Positions 9,163 through 19,598 of a stretch of 64,000 nt of DNA are shown one piece after another. The stretch is from Aestuariimicrobium ganziense. Its GTDB lineage: Bacteria > Actinomycetota > Actinomycetes > Propionibacteriales > Propionibacteriaceae. Both the position numbers and the translations under genes were made by a program. The notes below the pieces were generated by a model. That model saw nothing but the letters and a program-made list of their open reading frames with translations, ran no database searches and was not told the origin of the DNA. Location of the stretch: assembly GCF_015352975.1 (NCBI RefSeq), contig NZ_JACYIZ010000002.1, forward strand, positions 385,279-449,278. The letters are read 5' to 3'. The first letter of the stretch is position 1, and each line of letters starts with the position of its first letter.

Positions 9163-9750
9163 TCAGTCGCCGGTGATCGCCGACATCAGCGACTCCAGCA
9201 GCCAACCAAGCCACGAGTAGTAGTGGTGGATGACCCCCTTGGGGTCGGAGTCAGGACGCTTGGCAGCCTCGTCGGCCGAGATCTCGTCGGTGATGCCCAA
9301 CACAACCGACAGCACCAACCGAAGGTTGTTCAACGACGTCATCCAGGCGTGGTGGTGGGCAGCAGGCACCTCGATGCGCCCGGCACGGTCAGCCTTGCGC
9401 AGGTCGTCCAGCACCACCTCGATGGCGTCCAGCTTGGCGCGGCGGGCATCGCCATCGGTGTAGCGGCGGAAGTCGGCCGAGGCCGCCGGGTCGTCGTGGT
9501 AGGCGTCGGGGAACAGCCGCCGGGTGATCGGGTCGGGGTCGAGGAAGTCCGGGTCTTCCAGGGTCGGCTCGGTTGAGAAGCTCTGCTCCCACACCGCGAA
9601 CGGGTCGTCGCTGGACGACGGCCCCGGAGCCTCGTCCAACCCTTCCTGCAGCAACCCGGTGAGCTCACCGAACAGCGCCAGCAACAACTCGATCTCGTAG
9701 GCGTCGAGGGTCAGCACCACCTGGCCGCGCCTGCGCTGGAACTGTCCCAT
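9163..9750 (-). CDS. DUF2017 family protein
   Basis: A 195-residue acidic protein (for example ADRAGRIEVPAAHHHAWMTS) of the actinobacterial DUF2017 family, whose function is unknown to me. It lies 28 nt after clpS, the same neighbour as in M. tuberculosis (Rv1332 after Rv1331), which suggests a role linked to ClpS-mediated proteolysis. The frame is open up to 9816, but MGQFQRRRGQVVLTL at 9750 is the natural start. Confidence 0.85.
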   Translation of the reverse strand: MGQFQRRRGQVVLTLDAYEIELLLALFGELTGLLQEGLDEAPGPSSSDDPFAVWEQSFSTEPTLEDPDFLDPDPITRRLFPDAYHDDPAASADFRRYTDGDARRAKLDAIEVVLDDLRKADRAGRIEVPAAHHHAWMTSLNNLRLVLSVVLGITDEISADEAAKRPDSDPKGVIHHYYSWLGWLLESLMSAITGD

Positions 9751-9778
9751 CAGCGATCCGATCCCCCGTGCACCTGCG

Positions 9779-10078
9779 TCATGAGCGGTCCACCGTGGCC
9801 CACAAGCCATAGCCATGCATGGCGGCGACGTCGCGCTCCATCTCTTCGCGCGAGCCGTGCGAGACCACGGCCTTGCCCTCGTTGTGCACCTTGAGCATCA
9901 ACTCGTCGGCCTTGTCGCAGGTGTAGCGGAAGTAGGTGACGAACACGTAGGACACGTAGCTCATCAGGTTGACCGGGTCGTCCCAGACGATGGTGACGTA
10001 GCCGGGCGCGAGGTCGCTGGCCTCGTCGACCTGCTCGACGGTGGCGGTGCCACCGTTGGGGCTGGACGGTTCCGACAT
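9779..10078 (-). CDS. clpS: ATP-dependent Clp protease adaptor ClpS
   Basis: Adaptor of 99 residues that delivers N-degron substrates to the Clp ATPase. The core is [20 protein letters not shown], the start of the substrate-binding region, then a helical part ending [12 protein letters not shown]. The first 25 residues are a flexible Ser/Pro/Asp-rich tail, as expected for ClpS. The ATG at 10078 has GGAG a few nt upstream; an upstream in-frame start at 10159 would overlap the pncB promoter and is less likely. Confidence 0.95.
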   Translation of the reverse strand: MSEPSSPNGGTATVEQVDEASDLAPGYVTIVWDDPVNLMSYVSYVFVTYFRYTCDKADELMLKVHNEGKAVVSHGSREEMERDVAAMHGYGLWATVDRS

Positions 10079-10137
10079 GGCTCCATTGTGGCAAACCTGC
10101 GTGGCGGCGTTCGTGACCGTGGTTCGGGCGGGACCGT

Positions 10138-10143
10138 TAGGCT
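10138..10143 (+). promoter_or_regulatory. -10 box (TAGGCT) of pncB
   Basis: Ends 8 nt before the pncB ATG at 10152; consistent with a very short or absent 5' leader. Confidence 0.5.
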
Positions 10144-10151
10144 CAGGATCC

Positions 10152-11489
10152 ATGACCACCGCGTTGCTGACCGACCACTACGAGCTGACCATGGTGCAGG
10201 CCGCCGTGGGACGAGGCACCGCCTTCCGCCGCAGCGTCTTCGAGTTGTTCCCCCGCCGGCTGCCCGAGGGACGACGCTACGGCGTGGTTGCCGGGGTGGG
10301 TCGCGCGCTGGAGGCGATCGAGAAGTTCCGCTTCGACGAGGCGGCACTGGAGTTCCTGCGCAGCAAGAACGTGGTCAACGACGAGGTCGCCACCTGGCTG
10401 GCCGACTACCGGTTCAGCGGCGACATCTGCGGCTACGCCGAGGGTGAGATCTACTTCCCCGGCTCGCCCCTGCTGGTGGTCGAGGGCAGCTTCGCCGAGT
10501 GCGTGCTGCTCGAGACCGTGCTGCTCAGCATCTACAACCACGACTCGGCGATCGCCTCGGCCGCCTCACGGATGACCGCGATGGCCGAGGGACGACCGCT
10601 GATCGAGATGGGGTCGCGGCGCACCCAGGAGTGGTCGGCTGTGGCCGCCGCCCGCGCCGCCTACATCGCCGGCTTCTCGTCCACCTCGAACCTCGAGGCC
10701 GGACGCTGGTACGGGGTGCCCACCGCCGGCACCGCCGCGCACTCGTTCACCCTGCTGCACGACAGCGAGCAGGAGGCCTTCCAGGCCCAGTTGGACGCCC
10801 TCGGTGTGGGCACCACCCTGCTGGTCGACACCTACGACGTCGAGGCTGCGGTGCGCAAGGGTGTCGAGCTGACCGACGGGCAACTCGGCGCGGTGCGCCT
10901 GGACTCCGGCGACCTGGCGCTGGCAGCCCGCGAGGTGCGCGACCTGCTCGACGACCTCGGCGCGACCCAGACCAGGATCATCGTCACCTCCGACCTCGAC
11001 GAGTACCAGATCGCTGCGCTGCGCGGCGCGCCGGTCGACGGTTACGGCGTGGGCACCTCGGTGGTCACCGGCTCGGGGCACCCGACCTGCGGCTTCGTCT
11101 ACAAGTTGGTGGCCCGCGCCGACTCCGACGACCCCGACGACCTGATCGAGCCGGTCGCCAAGAAGTCGCTCAACAAGAACACCGTCGGCGGGCGCAAGTT
11201 CGCGATGCGACGCCTGGACGACCACGGCCGCGCCCAGGCCGAGATCGTCGGCATCGGGGCTCGTCCAGACAACGACGGCAACGACCGTGACCTGATGGTC
11301 GAGCTGGTCCGCGACGGCGAGATCGTCGGACGAGAGGACGTCTCGGCCGCCCGGGAGCGCCACGAGCGGGTGCGGGCAGAGCTGCCTCCGGCTGCGCTGA
11401 GGGTGAGCAAGGGCGAGCCCGCGATCCCCACCATCATGCTCGAGGCCGACGGCGACGTCGCCCACAACCCCTACGCCCCGCGCACCTGA
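10152..11489 (+). CDS. pncB: Nicotinate phosphoribosyltransferase
   Basis: First step of NAD salvage: nicotinate + PRPP gives nicotinate mononucleotide. The 445-residue protein starts [18 protein letters not shown], typical of the family, and carries [19 protein letters not shown], the ribose-phosphate region [12 protein letters not shown], and [23 protein letters not shown] for phosphate binding. It is divergent from clpS, as in M. tuberculosis (pncB1 beside clpS). The start at 10152 is chosen over the open upstream frame because of the -10 box and family start. Confidence 0.95.
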   Translation: MTTALLTDHYELTMVQAAVGRGTAFRRSVFELFPRRLPEGRRYGVVAGVGRALEAIEKFRFDEAALEFLRSKNVVNDEVATWLADYRFSGDICGYAEGEIYFPGSPLLVVEGSFAECVLLETVLLSIYNHDSAIASAASRMTAMAEGRPLIEMGSRRTQEWSAVAAARAAYIAGFSSTSNLEAGRWYGVPTAGTAAHSFTLLHDSEQEAFQAQLDALGVGTTLLVDTYDVEAAVRKGVELTDGQLGAVRLDSGDLALAAREVRDLLDDLGATQTRIIVTSDLDEYQIAALRGAPVDGYGVGTSVVTGSGHPTCGFVYKLVARADSDDPDDLIEPVAKKSLNKNTVGGRKFAMRRLDDHGRAQAEIVGIGARPDNDGNDRDLMVELVRDGEIVGREDVSAARERHERVRAELPPAALRVSKGEPAIPTIMLEADGDVAHNPYAPRT

Positions 11490-11513
11490 ACCTGGGTGGC
11501 CGAACGAGAACCT

Positions 11514-13685
11514 TCAGATCTGGGCGTTGAGTCGTCCCCAGGCCGGGGGCACTGACGAGAAGCCGTTCATCACCGCAGACACCCGCATCGCGCGGTCGGA
11601 GGCGAACACGTCCTCGAGCAGCATCGGACGACCGTCCGGGCCGGTCAGCGGCACCCGCCAGTTGGGGTACTCGTCGATCGTGCCGGGCTGGTTCTGCGTG
11701 AGCCGGTCGCCGACCGCATCGGTCAGCGCCACGTTGAGCACCCGTGACGGGGTCTGCACCAGGAAGCGGTGCATGGCCAGCACCAGCGCCTCGACCTCGT
11801 CGCTCGCCTCGTCCTCACCGTGGACGAAGCCGCGCTCACGCAGCAGCGAGACCACCGACTCCTGCTCCTGGCGGGCGTGCTGGAGTTCCTCGTCCAGGGT
11901 CTCGGTCAGCAGACCGAGGCGGTGTCGCAGCCGCACGTGGTCACCGGCCAGGTAGCCGGTGGTCGGGGGCAGGTCGTGGGTGGTGACCGAGGCCATGCAG
12001 TACTCGCGCCACGCCTCGGGGTGCAGCGGTCGTCCGTGCTCGTCGTTCTCGAACCACAGCACCGAGGTGCCCAACAGCCCGCGGCGGGCCAGGTACTCGC
12101 GCACCCAGGGCTCGACGGTGCCCAGGTCCTCCCCCACCACCAGCGCCCCGAAGCGGTAGGCCTCGAGCGCCAGGATGCCGATCAGAGCCTCGTGGTCGTA
12201 GCGCACGTAGGCACCCTGCGAGGGCAGCTTGCCCTGCGGCACCCACCACAGCCGGAACAGGCCGATGATGTGGTCGACGCGAATGCCGCCCGCATGGCGC
12301 AGCACGGTCGAGACCATCTCGCGGAACGGGGCGTAGGCCAGGTCAGCCAACCGGTCGGGACGCCACGGCGGCTGGCCCCAGTCCTGGCCGTTCTGGTTGA
12401 ACTGGTCGGGCGGTGCACCGACGGTCACCCCCTGAGCGAACACGTCGGCCATCATCCAGGTGTCGGCGCCGGCGGCGTTGACCCCGACGGCCAGGTCGGT
12501 GACCACACCGATCGCCATCCCGGCGTCCTTGGCGCTCTGCTGCGCGATCGAGACCTGGTGCTCGCACTGCCACTGCAGCCACTCGTAGAACCGCACCCGG
12601 TCGGCGTTCTCGCGGTGGAACTCGGCCACCTCGGGCGAGGTCGGCCGCTGCAACTCCGCGGGCCAGGTGCGCCAGTCGACCCCGTGCACCTCGTAGAGCG
12701 CACACCAGGTGGCGAAGTCGCGCAGCGGTCGTCCCTCACGGCGGCGGAACCCTTCGAAGGCCATCTGCCGCGCCGCGGGCAGACCGACGCGGTAGAGGAT
12801 CTCGAGGGCCGCCATCTTCGCCGCCCAGGCCTCGTTGCGCTGGATCTGGTCGGCCTTGCGCACCTTCTTCCACAGCTTCTTGCGGATCGCCTCGATCTGG
12901 TCGCGCACGGCGTCGCTGACCCCGGCGTACTCGGGGATGGCTTCGGGGCGCAGGTAGAGCGGGTTGACGTACTTGCGCGACGACGGCAGGTAGGGCGAGG
13001 GCTCCATCGGGGCCGTCGGCTGCGCGGCGTGCAGCGGGTTGATCAGCACGTAGTCGGCGTACTGCTGGGTGCGTGACCACACGGTCAGGTCGGCCAGGTC
13101 GGTCAGGTCACCGACACCCCAACTGCGCTCGGAGCGCACCGAGTACAACTGGGTGGCGTACCCCCAGATCCGCTTCTCACCCAGGGCGCGGGGGAAGCCG
13201 ACGAAGTTCGGGGTGACGATCAGGGACGACTCGACCTCGCGGTCAGTGCTGCGCAGCACGAGGCGGTGGTAGCCCAGCGGCAGGTCGCCGTGGATGGCGA
13301 ACGTGGCTCGTCCCATCCAGACGCCGTCGACTTCCTGGTCGGGCACCTGGTTGTCGATCTGGGCCAGCGGACTGACCCGGCCGTCCTCGGTGCGCACCGA
13401 CAGGTCGGCGTGGTGGCCGGCCAGCACGTGCACGTCGACCGAGCGCCAGTGGCCCTGCTCGACCACGATGCACGGCGGCAGCGCGCGGCGCCACGGCTTG
13501 AGCCGGATCTCGTCGACGGCGGCCCAGGCCAGGTCGTGGGTGCTGGCGTCGACTCCCAGGGCGGCCAGGATCGCGATCGCGGCCTCGTCGGTGATCGAGG
13601 TGTGACGGCCCTTCCAGTCCCAGAACTCGGTCTGGATGCCGAAGTGCTCGGTCAGTTCGTTCAGCGCCGCGTCGTTGAGTGCCAC
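11514..13685 (-). CDS. malQ: 4-alpha-glucanotransferase (amylomaltase, GH77)
   Basis: Transfers alpha-1,4-glucan segments between malto-oligosaccharides in glycogen or maltodextrin metabolism. The nucleophile Asp is in GIRVDHIIGLFRLWWVP, the acid/base Glu in ALVVGEDLGTV, and the third acid in TTHDLPPTTGYLAG. At about 723 residues it is of the long actinobacterial type with an extra N-terminal domain. A GTG at 13694 is possible, but TAGGGT at 13693-13698 ends 7 nt before the GTG at 13685, favouring the latter. It converges with pncB, 24 nt apart, with no clear terminator. Confidence 0.95.
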   Translation of the reverse strand: MALNDAALNELTEHFGIQTEFWDWKGRHTSITDEAAIAILAALGVDASTHDLAWAAVDEIRLKPWRRALPPCIVVEQGHWRSVDVHVLAGHHADLSVRTEDGRVSPLAQIDNQVPDQEVDGVWMGRATFAIHGDLPLGYHRLVLRSTDREVESSLIVTPNFVGFPRALGEKRIWGYATQLYSVRSERSWGVGDLTDLADLTVWSRTQQYADYVLINPLHAAQPTAPMEPSPYLPSSRKYVNPLYLRPEAIPEYAGVSDAVRDQIEAIRKKLWKKVRKADQIQRNEAWAAKMAALEILYRVGLPAARQMAFEGFRRREGRPLRDFATWCALYEVHGVDWRTWPAELQRPTSPEVAEFHRENADRVRFYEWLQWQCEHQVSIAQQSAKDAGMAIGVVTDLAVGVNAAGADTWMMADVFAQGVTVGAPPDQFNQNGQDWGQPPWRPDRLADLAYAPFREMVSTVLRHAGGIRVDHIIGLFRLWWVPQGKLPSQGAYVRYDHEALIGILALEAYRFGALVVGEDLGTVEPWVREYLARRGLLGTSVLWFENDEHGRPLHPEAWREYCMASVTTHDLPPTTGYLAGDHVRLRHRLGLLTETLDEELQHARQEQESVVSLLRERGFVHGEDEASDEVEALVLAMHRFLVQTPSRVLNVALTDAVGDRLTQNQPGTIDEYPNWRVPLTGPDGRPMLLEDVFASDRAMRVSAVMNGFSSVPPAWGRLNAQI

Positions 13686-13692
13686 GCCGCAC

Positions 13693-13698
13693 ACCCTA
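13693..13698 (-). promoter_or_regulatory. -10 box (TAGGGT) of malQ
   Basis: Ends 7 nt before the GTG at 13685 and overlaps the alternative GTG start, which supports the shorter malQ. Confidence 0.5.
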
Positions 13699-13730
13699 GG
13701 ACATGCTCGCGGGCCTCACCGAACCCGGGG

Positions 13731-14555
13731 TCAAATCCCCTTGGCTCGACGAACCACCTGGGTTCGTCCCAACTTGTCGTGCAGGGTCTGGCGGCTGTCG
13801 CCGAACAGCGGCCACAGCGCGTCGATGATGTAGGCCAGGCCGATGAGTCGATTCAGTCCGAGGATGATCGCGTAACCGGCGGCTCGCTTGATGGCCAGCG
13901 GCAGCGGCAGTCCGCCACGGTGGTTGCCCTGCCCGGCTGGGACGACGCGCAGCCCGGTGACCAGCTGGCCAGGCGTGGCTGCGAACCGGGCGTGAAAGAA
14001 CGCGGCCGAGACGCAGGTGAGGGTGATCGAGACCAGCCCGATCATCGTGCTCTCGTCCTGAATGGCGTTGGCCAGGGCGACCGAGTCGACCGGGACGCCG
14101 CGCATGGCGTCGGCCATCGCCGTGTCCCACCACTGCCGCACCGCGGTGTAGGCGGCGCGGAACTGCGGCCAGCACACCGCGAGCACGACCAGCCCGATCA
14201 GCAGGTCGTCGATCAGGCGTCCGAGCACCCGCCACCACCACCCCGCCAGCGGGACGCCGTCGGCGGTGCGCTTGACCTGGTCGACCACGGGCATCTCGCG
14301 CCACTGCATCGAGACGTGGTCCCACTGGGTCGAGGTCGGCACCTGCGGGACGGGGCCCGGTGCCGGCGCCCCCGCCTGCCGGGGGTCGGCCACGCGGGCG
14401 CCGAGTCCGGACTGCCAGTCGGGCTGGGCCATCGGCTCACGGGTGTTGTGGGTCCAGCGGGTGCCGTCCCAGTAGCGTTCCTCGACCCCACCGGTGGGGT
14501 CGGGGTACCAGCCCATCGGCGGCAGCGAGGGCTGGGCGGGCGGCGACGTGCTCAC
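13731..14555 (-). CDS. RDD family membrane protein with N-terminal DUF2510 domain
   Basis: A 274-residue protein. Residues 12-40 (PMGWYPDPTGGVEERYWDG) are the DUF2510 motif found at the cytosolic N-terminus of many actinobacterial membrane proteins. A Pro-rich linker follows, then an RDD domain with membrane segments near residues 105-130, 160-185 and 215-240, and the LAGWWWRVLGRLIDDLLIG entry motif. RDD proteins have been linked to ion transport, but the function here is unknown. Divergent from the protein kinase gene. Confidence 0.85.
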   Translation of the reverse strand: MSTSPPAQPSLPPMGWYPDPTGGVEERYWDGTRWTHNTREPMAQPDWQSGLGARVADPRQAGAPAPGPVPQVPTSTQWDHVSMQWREMPVVDQVKRTADGVPLAGWWWRVLGRLIDDLLIGLVVLAVCWPQFRAAYTAVRQWWDTAMADAMRGVPVDSVALANAIQDESTMIGLVSITLTCVSAAFFHARFAATPGQLVTGLRVVPAGQGNHRGGLPLPLAIKRAAGYAIILGLNRLIGLAYIIDALWPLFGDSRQTLHDKLGRTQVVRRAKGI

Positions 14556-14656
14556 CCGACCATTCTGTCAGGCGCTCGCGGAGGCGCCGAACCGGCCTGA
14601 TCAGGTGGGGAACCGACGGTGGACGAGGCGGCGTCTCATGCGACACTGTGAACGCC

Positions 14657-15871
14657 ATGGAACGCATCGGCCGGTACCGAGTGGCCCAGCGCATCGGCGC
14701 GGGGTCATTTGCGACCGTCCACAAGGGCCACGACGACGACCTGGACGTGCCGGTGGCGATCAAGGTGCTCAGCCCCCAGTGGGCCCAGCACGAGGATGTG
14801 CGTCGTCGCTTCGTCACCGAGGCCCAGTTGCTGCGCCGGATCCGCGACGAGCGGATCGTGCGGGTCTACGACATCGGGACGACGCTCGACGGCTCGCCCT
14901 ACTTCGTCATGGACTACGCCGACGGCGGTTCGCTGGAACGGCTGCGCAAGAACCTGGTTGCGCCGGGACGAGCGCTGCGGCTGTGCGCCGAGGCCGGCCG
15001 CGCCCTCGAGGTGCTGCACCGGCACAACGTCATCCACCGCGACGTCACCCCGGGCAACGTGTTGCTCAGCCACTCCGCCGCCGGCCTCAGGGTGCTGCTG
15101 GCCGACCTGGGCGTCTCGGAGTCACTGGTCGAGAAGTCCGGTCTGGCCGCCACCGCCGGCACCCCGGCGTTCATGGCGCTGGAGCAGGCCACCGGGCAAG
15201 CGCTGGACCACCGCTCCGACATCTACTCCTTGGCCGCGGTGACCTACGCGCTGCTCACCGGCCACGCACCCTTCCCGATCAAGACGCTGCAGCACCTGCT
15301 CGAGCGCAACCCGAATGTGGGTCCCCCGCCGATCGCCGACCGGCTCGGTGGCCCGCGCGAACTCGACAACCTGCTGGCCGATGCGCTGTCACCGCACCCG
15401 GAGCGTCGTCCGCAGAGCGCTGAGCAGTTCGCCGCCGCACTGGACGCGTTCGCGGCGGTGATGCCCGGCGGTGAGACCTACGCGCCTCGTCCGCTCGACC
15501 CGGCCGGCGGCTCGTCGCTGCCACCGACCCACGGGTCGGGCGGCTCGGGCGGCTCAGGTGCGCCGCTGGTGCCGGTGGCACCCAACCCCTACGCCTCGTC
15601 CGAGGGTGCAGCACCAATGCCCATCCAGGGCCTGCACGAGTGGTCGCCGTCGTCGATGCACAGCTACCGCTCGCAGGTCGGCCACAACTCGATCACCCCG
15701 CGCAACGAGACGCCGGGTTCGATGCTCGACGCCTACCTGGGCAAGGGCCGCTACACCCCGGCCCCGGTCAAGGAACGCCACACCATCGGCTTCTACGTGG
15801 TGGTCGCGCTGGCGGTGCTGGCGGTGTTCGGGCTGACGATGTTCCTCACCATCACCTACCTGCTGAACTGA
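14657..15871 (+). CDS. Membrane-anchored Ser/Thr protein kinase (Hanks type)
   Basis: A 404-residue kinase with a cytosolic catalytic domain (1-270), a Pro/Gly/Ser-rich linker and a single C-terminal membrane segment (about 375-400, FYVVVALAVLAVFGLTMFL), leaving almost no extracellular sensor. IGAGSFATVHKG is the P-loop, Lys36 in VAIKVL and Glu55 the salt-bridge pair, and D129 in HRDVTPGN the catalytic base. Two motifs are variant: HRDxKPxN is HRDVTPGN, so the conserved Lys is Thr, and DFG is DLG (150-152). Catalytic Asp, Asn and metal Asp are kept, so activity is likely. Ends 6 nt from the convergent MFS gene. Confidence 0.92.
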   Translation: MERIGRYRVAQRIGAGSFATVHKGHDDDLDVPVAIKVLSPQWAQHEDVRRRFVTEAQLLRRIRDERIVRVYDIGTTLDGSPYFVMDYADGGSLERLRKNLVAPGRALRLCAEAGRALEVLHRHNVIHRDVTPGNVLLSHSAAGLRVLLADLGVSESLVEKSGLAATAGTPAFMALEQATGQALDHRSDIYSLAAVTYALLTGHAPFPIKTLQHLLERNPNVGPPPIADRLGGPRELDNLLADALSPHPERRPQSAEQFAAALDAFAAVMPGGETYAPRPLDPAGGSSLPPTHGSGGSGGSGAPLVPVAPNPYASSEGAAPMPIQGLHEWSPSSMHSYRSQVGHNSITPRNETPGSMLDAYLGKGRYTPAPVKERHTIGFYVVVALAVLAVFGLTMFLTITYLLN

Positions 15872-15877
15872 CCAGGG

Positions 15878-17254
15878 TCAGCCGACGCCCGAGGTGGCGT
15901 TGCGCACCGGACCGATCCTGCGCGCGGCGAGATAGGCCGCGACGGCCACCAGACAGATCGCGGCGAACAGCCAGGCGAAGGTGGTGGTCGGGATGTGGGT
16001 CTCACGCAGCGCGACGAAGATCGCCCCGGCCAGCCCCAAGGACAGGGCGTTGCCCATGGTCTCCGAGACCTGCAGCGACGAGGTGTTGCGACCCAGTCGG
16101 GCATGACTGCTGAGTTGCATCACCGCCAGCGATCCCGAGGCGGTCGAGAAGCCCATGCCCAGCCCGGCGATGCTGTAGGCGGTGGCGATCACGACCAGCC
16201 CGGCGGTACTCGGGACGAGCACGCCGGCGGCGACCCCGACCAGCCCGACCACCCCGCACAGGGTGCCGAGAACGATGATCTGGTCGCGTCGGATCCGCAG
16301 CCACGGACGTGACTGCAGCCATGACCCGGTGGTCCAGCCGACCGAGCCGATGGTGAGCATCGACCCGGCCCAGAACAGGCTCAGGCCCCGGGTCTGGACC
16401 AGCGCCAGCGGCAGGAAGCTCTCGAAGGTGAAGAACGATCCGGCCTGCAGCAGCCTCGTCCACGAGACGGCCGGGATGCCGGCGGCCACGGTGAAGAATC
16501 CGGGCGGCATCATCCTCGGCACGGCCAGCCCCAAGGCGGCCAGACCGGCGACGGCCATGCCCGCGCCGAGCAGGTCGAGGCGTTCGGTGCCCGCCTGCAG
16601 CACCGCCAGGCCGAGGGCCGCGGCGATGGCGGCCCAGACCGGCACCGGGTCGACCGGTTCGTCGTGCTGTGGGACGCCCTGTCGCTGGATGGCCAGCATG
16701 GGTCGCCAGCACAGGATGGCGGTGAGCACCATGACCGGGACGAGGATCCAGAACGCGGCGTGCCACGACCACAGGCGGGTGACCAGGGCGGCGACGGGGG
16801 GTCCGATGAAGGCCGGCAGCACCCAGCAGAAGCTGAATGCGGTCATCATCACCGCGCGCCGGTGCTCGGCATAGGCGCGGGCGACGATCACCATCAGTGC
16901 CACGTTGATCAGGCCACCACCCAGGCCTTGGACGAATCGTCCGGTCACCAGCACCAGCATCGTCGGCGCCGAACCGGCGACCACCAGGCCGACGGTGAAC
17001 AGCGCCAGGCCGAGCGCGGAGGGGATCACCGGACCGAAGCGGTCGACCGCTCGTCCACCCAGCACCGTCGACAGCGCGATGCCGATCACGAACATCGAGA
17101 AGGTCCAGGCGAACAGCCCGAGCTGGCCCAGGTCCTCGGCGGCCCGAGGCATCGCGGTGGCCACGGCGTAGGCCTGGAACGCCACCGCGAAGACCCCCAT
17201 CAGGATGCCGACCGTGAGCGCACGGGAAGCAGTCTTGGCAGGGGTGGAGGGCAC
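15878..17254 (-). CDS. MFS transporter
   Basis: Major facilitator superfamily protein of 458 residues with about 12-14 hydrophobic segments. The loop between segments 2 and 3 reads LGGRAVDRFGPVIPSALGL, the conserved MFS motif A region, and RFVQGLGGGLINVALMV resembles the drug-exporter pattern. Substrate unknown; a drug or metabolite exporter is the best guess. The GTG start has TAGCAT ending 6 nt upstream. The promoter is shared, divergently, with the DUF3039 gene. Confidence 0.88.
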   Translation of the reverse strand: MPSTPAKTASRALTVGILMGVFAVAFQAYAVATAMPRAAEDLGQLGLFAWTFSMFVIGIALSTVLGGRAVDRFGPVIPSALGLALFTVGLVVAGSAPTMLVLVTGRFVQGLGGGLINVALMVIVARAYAEHRRAVMMTAFSFCWVLPAFIGPPVAALVTRLWSWHAAFWILVPVMVLTAILCWRPMLAIQRQGVPQHDEPVDPVPVWAAIAAALGLAVLQAGTERLDLLGAGMAVAGLAALGLAVPRMMPPGFFTVAAGIPAVSWTRLLQAGSFFTFESFLPLALVQTRGLSLFWAGSMLTIGSVGWTTGSWLQSRPWLRIRRDQIIVLGTLCGVVGLVGVAAGVLVPSTAGLVVIATAYSIAGLGMGFSTASGSLAVMQLSSHARLGRNTSSLQVSETMGNALSLGLAGAIFVALRETHIPTTTFAWLFAAICLVAVAAYLAARRIGPVRNATSGVG

Positions 17255-17260
17255 CGACCA

Positions 17261-17266
17261 ATGCTA
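17261..17266 (-). promoter_or_regulatory. -10 box (TAGCAT) of the MFS gene
   Basis: Ends 6 nt before the GTG at 17254. Confidence 0.5.
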
Positions 17267-17319
17267 GTGGCGAGGTGTGCGCGTGGCGAACGCCCTGCCA
17301 ACCGCTGGTGGGGTGTGCC

Positions 17320-17325
17320 TAGACT
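17320..17325 (+). promoter_or_regulatory. -10 box (TAGACT) of the DUF3039 gene
   Basis: Ends 7 nt before the ATG at 17333; a good match to the actinobacterial -10 and a likely leaderless start. Confidence 0.55.
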
Positions 17326-17332
17326 GCCGGGC

Positions 17333-17584
17333 ATGAGTCAACAGTTGGCACCGGGTTCGCAGACCGTCCTCGACGAGCGCACCGAGCACCAGTACGACGA
17401 GGGCGACCACGAACGCTTCTCGCACTACGTGCCCAAGGCCAAGTTGATGGAGGCGATGGTCAACGGCACACCCGTCGTGGCGCTGTGCGGCAAGGTCTGG
17501 GTGCCCCACCGCAACCCCGACAAGTACCCGGTCTGCCCGGAGTGCAAGGAGATCTGGCAGGAGATGGACGCCGGCCAGGGCTGA
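17333..17584 (+). CDS. DUF3039 domain protein
   Basis: An 83-residue actinobacterial protein. The core ERFSHYVPKAKLMEAMVNGT is followed by VALCGKVWVPHRNP and KYPVCPECKEIW, whose three cysteines could make a small zinc site. Function unknown. It stands alone between divergent and convergent neighbours, with a probable leaderless promoter. Confidence 0.88.
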   Translation: MSQQLAPGSQTVLDERTEHQYDEGDHERFSHYVPKAKLMEAMVNGTPVVALCGKVWVPHRNPDKYPVCPECKEIWQEMDAGQG

Positions 17585-17608
17585 GGCCTCCCGGGCGCCA
17601 CGGCACGG

Positions 17609-19078
<1,470 letters not shown>

Positions 19079-19086
19079 GGTCGCTG

Positions 19087-19092
19087 AGCCTA
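19087..19092 (-). promoter_or_regulatory. -10 box (TAGGCT) of ahcY
   Basis: Ends 8 nt before the ATG at 19078. The 50-nt gap to aroQ is too short for an SAH riboswitch. Confidence 0.45.
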
Positions 19093-19128
19093 TCGGTGCG
19101 GCTCGGGAGCGCCCCAATCGCAGGACGC

Positions 19129-19557
19129 TCAGGCGGTGGCGGCGACGTGGGCCAGCGCCAGGTCGTAGCCGCCCAGTCCACAACCCACGATCACACCGGA
19201 CGCCCCGGCCGAGAGCACGCTGTGCTGGCGGAAGCCCTCCCGGGCATGGATGTTCGAGATGTGCACCTCGACATAGAGCGGCACCAGCACTGCTGCGTCG
19301 GCTATCGCATACGAGTAGTGGGTCCACGCACCGGCGTTGATCACCACCGGCCAGCCCTGGTCGGCAGCCTCGTGCAGCCAGCCGATCATCTCGGCCTCCG
19401 ACTCGGTCTGGCGCACCTGCACCTCCAGGCCCAGCCCTCGTCCGGTCTCGACGAGGTGGTCGGCCAGTTCGGCATGGGTGGTCGAGCCGTACACCTCCGG
19501 CTGGCGGGTGCCGAGCCGTCCGAGGTTGGGGCCGTTGAGGACGAGGACCGTGGTCAT
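19129..19557 (-). CDS. aroQ: 3-dehydroquinate dehydratase, type II
   Basis: Shikimate-pathway enzyme that dehydrates 3-dehydroquinate. At 142 residues it has the normal length. [17 protein letters not shown] contains the catalytic Arg and Tyr23; His99 is in [14 protein letters not shown], with Arg106. The usual INPGAYTH is INAGAWTH here (residues 73-80). It lies among GDP-mannose and SAM-cycle genes, away from other aro genes, and has its own TAGAAT box 6 nt before the start. Confidence 0.95.
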   Translation of the reverse strand: MTTVLVLNGPNLGRLGTRQPEVYGSTTHAELADHLVETGRGLGLEVQVRQTESEAEMIGWLHEAADQGWPVVINAGAWTHYSYAIADAAVLVPLYVEVHISNIHAREGFRQHSVLSAGASGVIVGCGLGGYDLALAHVAATA

Positions 19558-19563
19558 GGCCGC

Positions 19564-19569
19564 ATTCTA
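19564..19569 (-). promoter_or_regulatory. -10 box (TAGAAT) of aroQ
   Basis: Ends 6 nt before the ATG at 19557. Confidence 0.5.
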
Positions 19570-19598
19570 GGGCTCACCACCACCCCACAAGCCCCAGC

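Noticed and set aside
13720..13750. tRNA-like GGGGTCAAATCCCC segment
   Set aside because: It has no TTC loop, no anticodon arm and overlaps the end of the RDD gene.
19079..19128. SAH or SAM riboswitch before ahcY
   Set aside because: The gap is only 50 nt and a -10 box ends 8 nt before the start codon.
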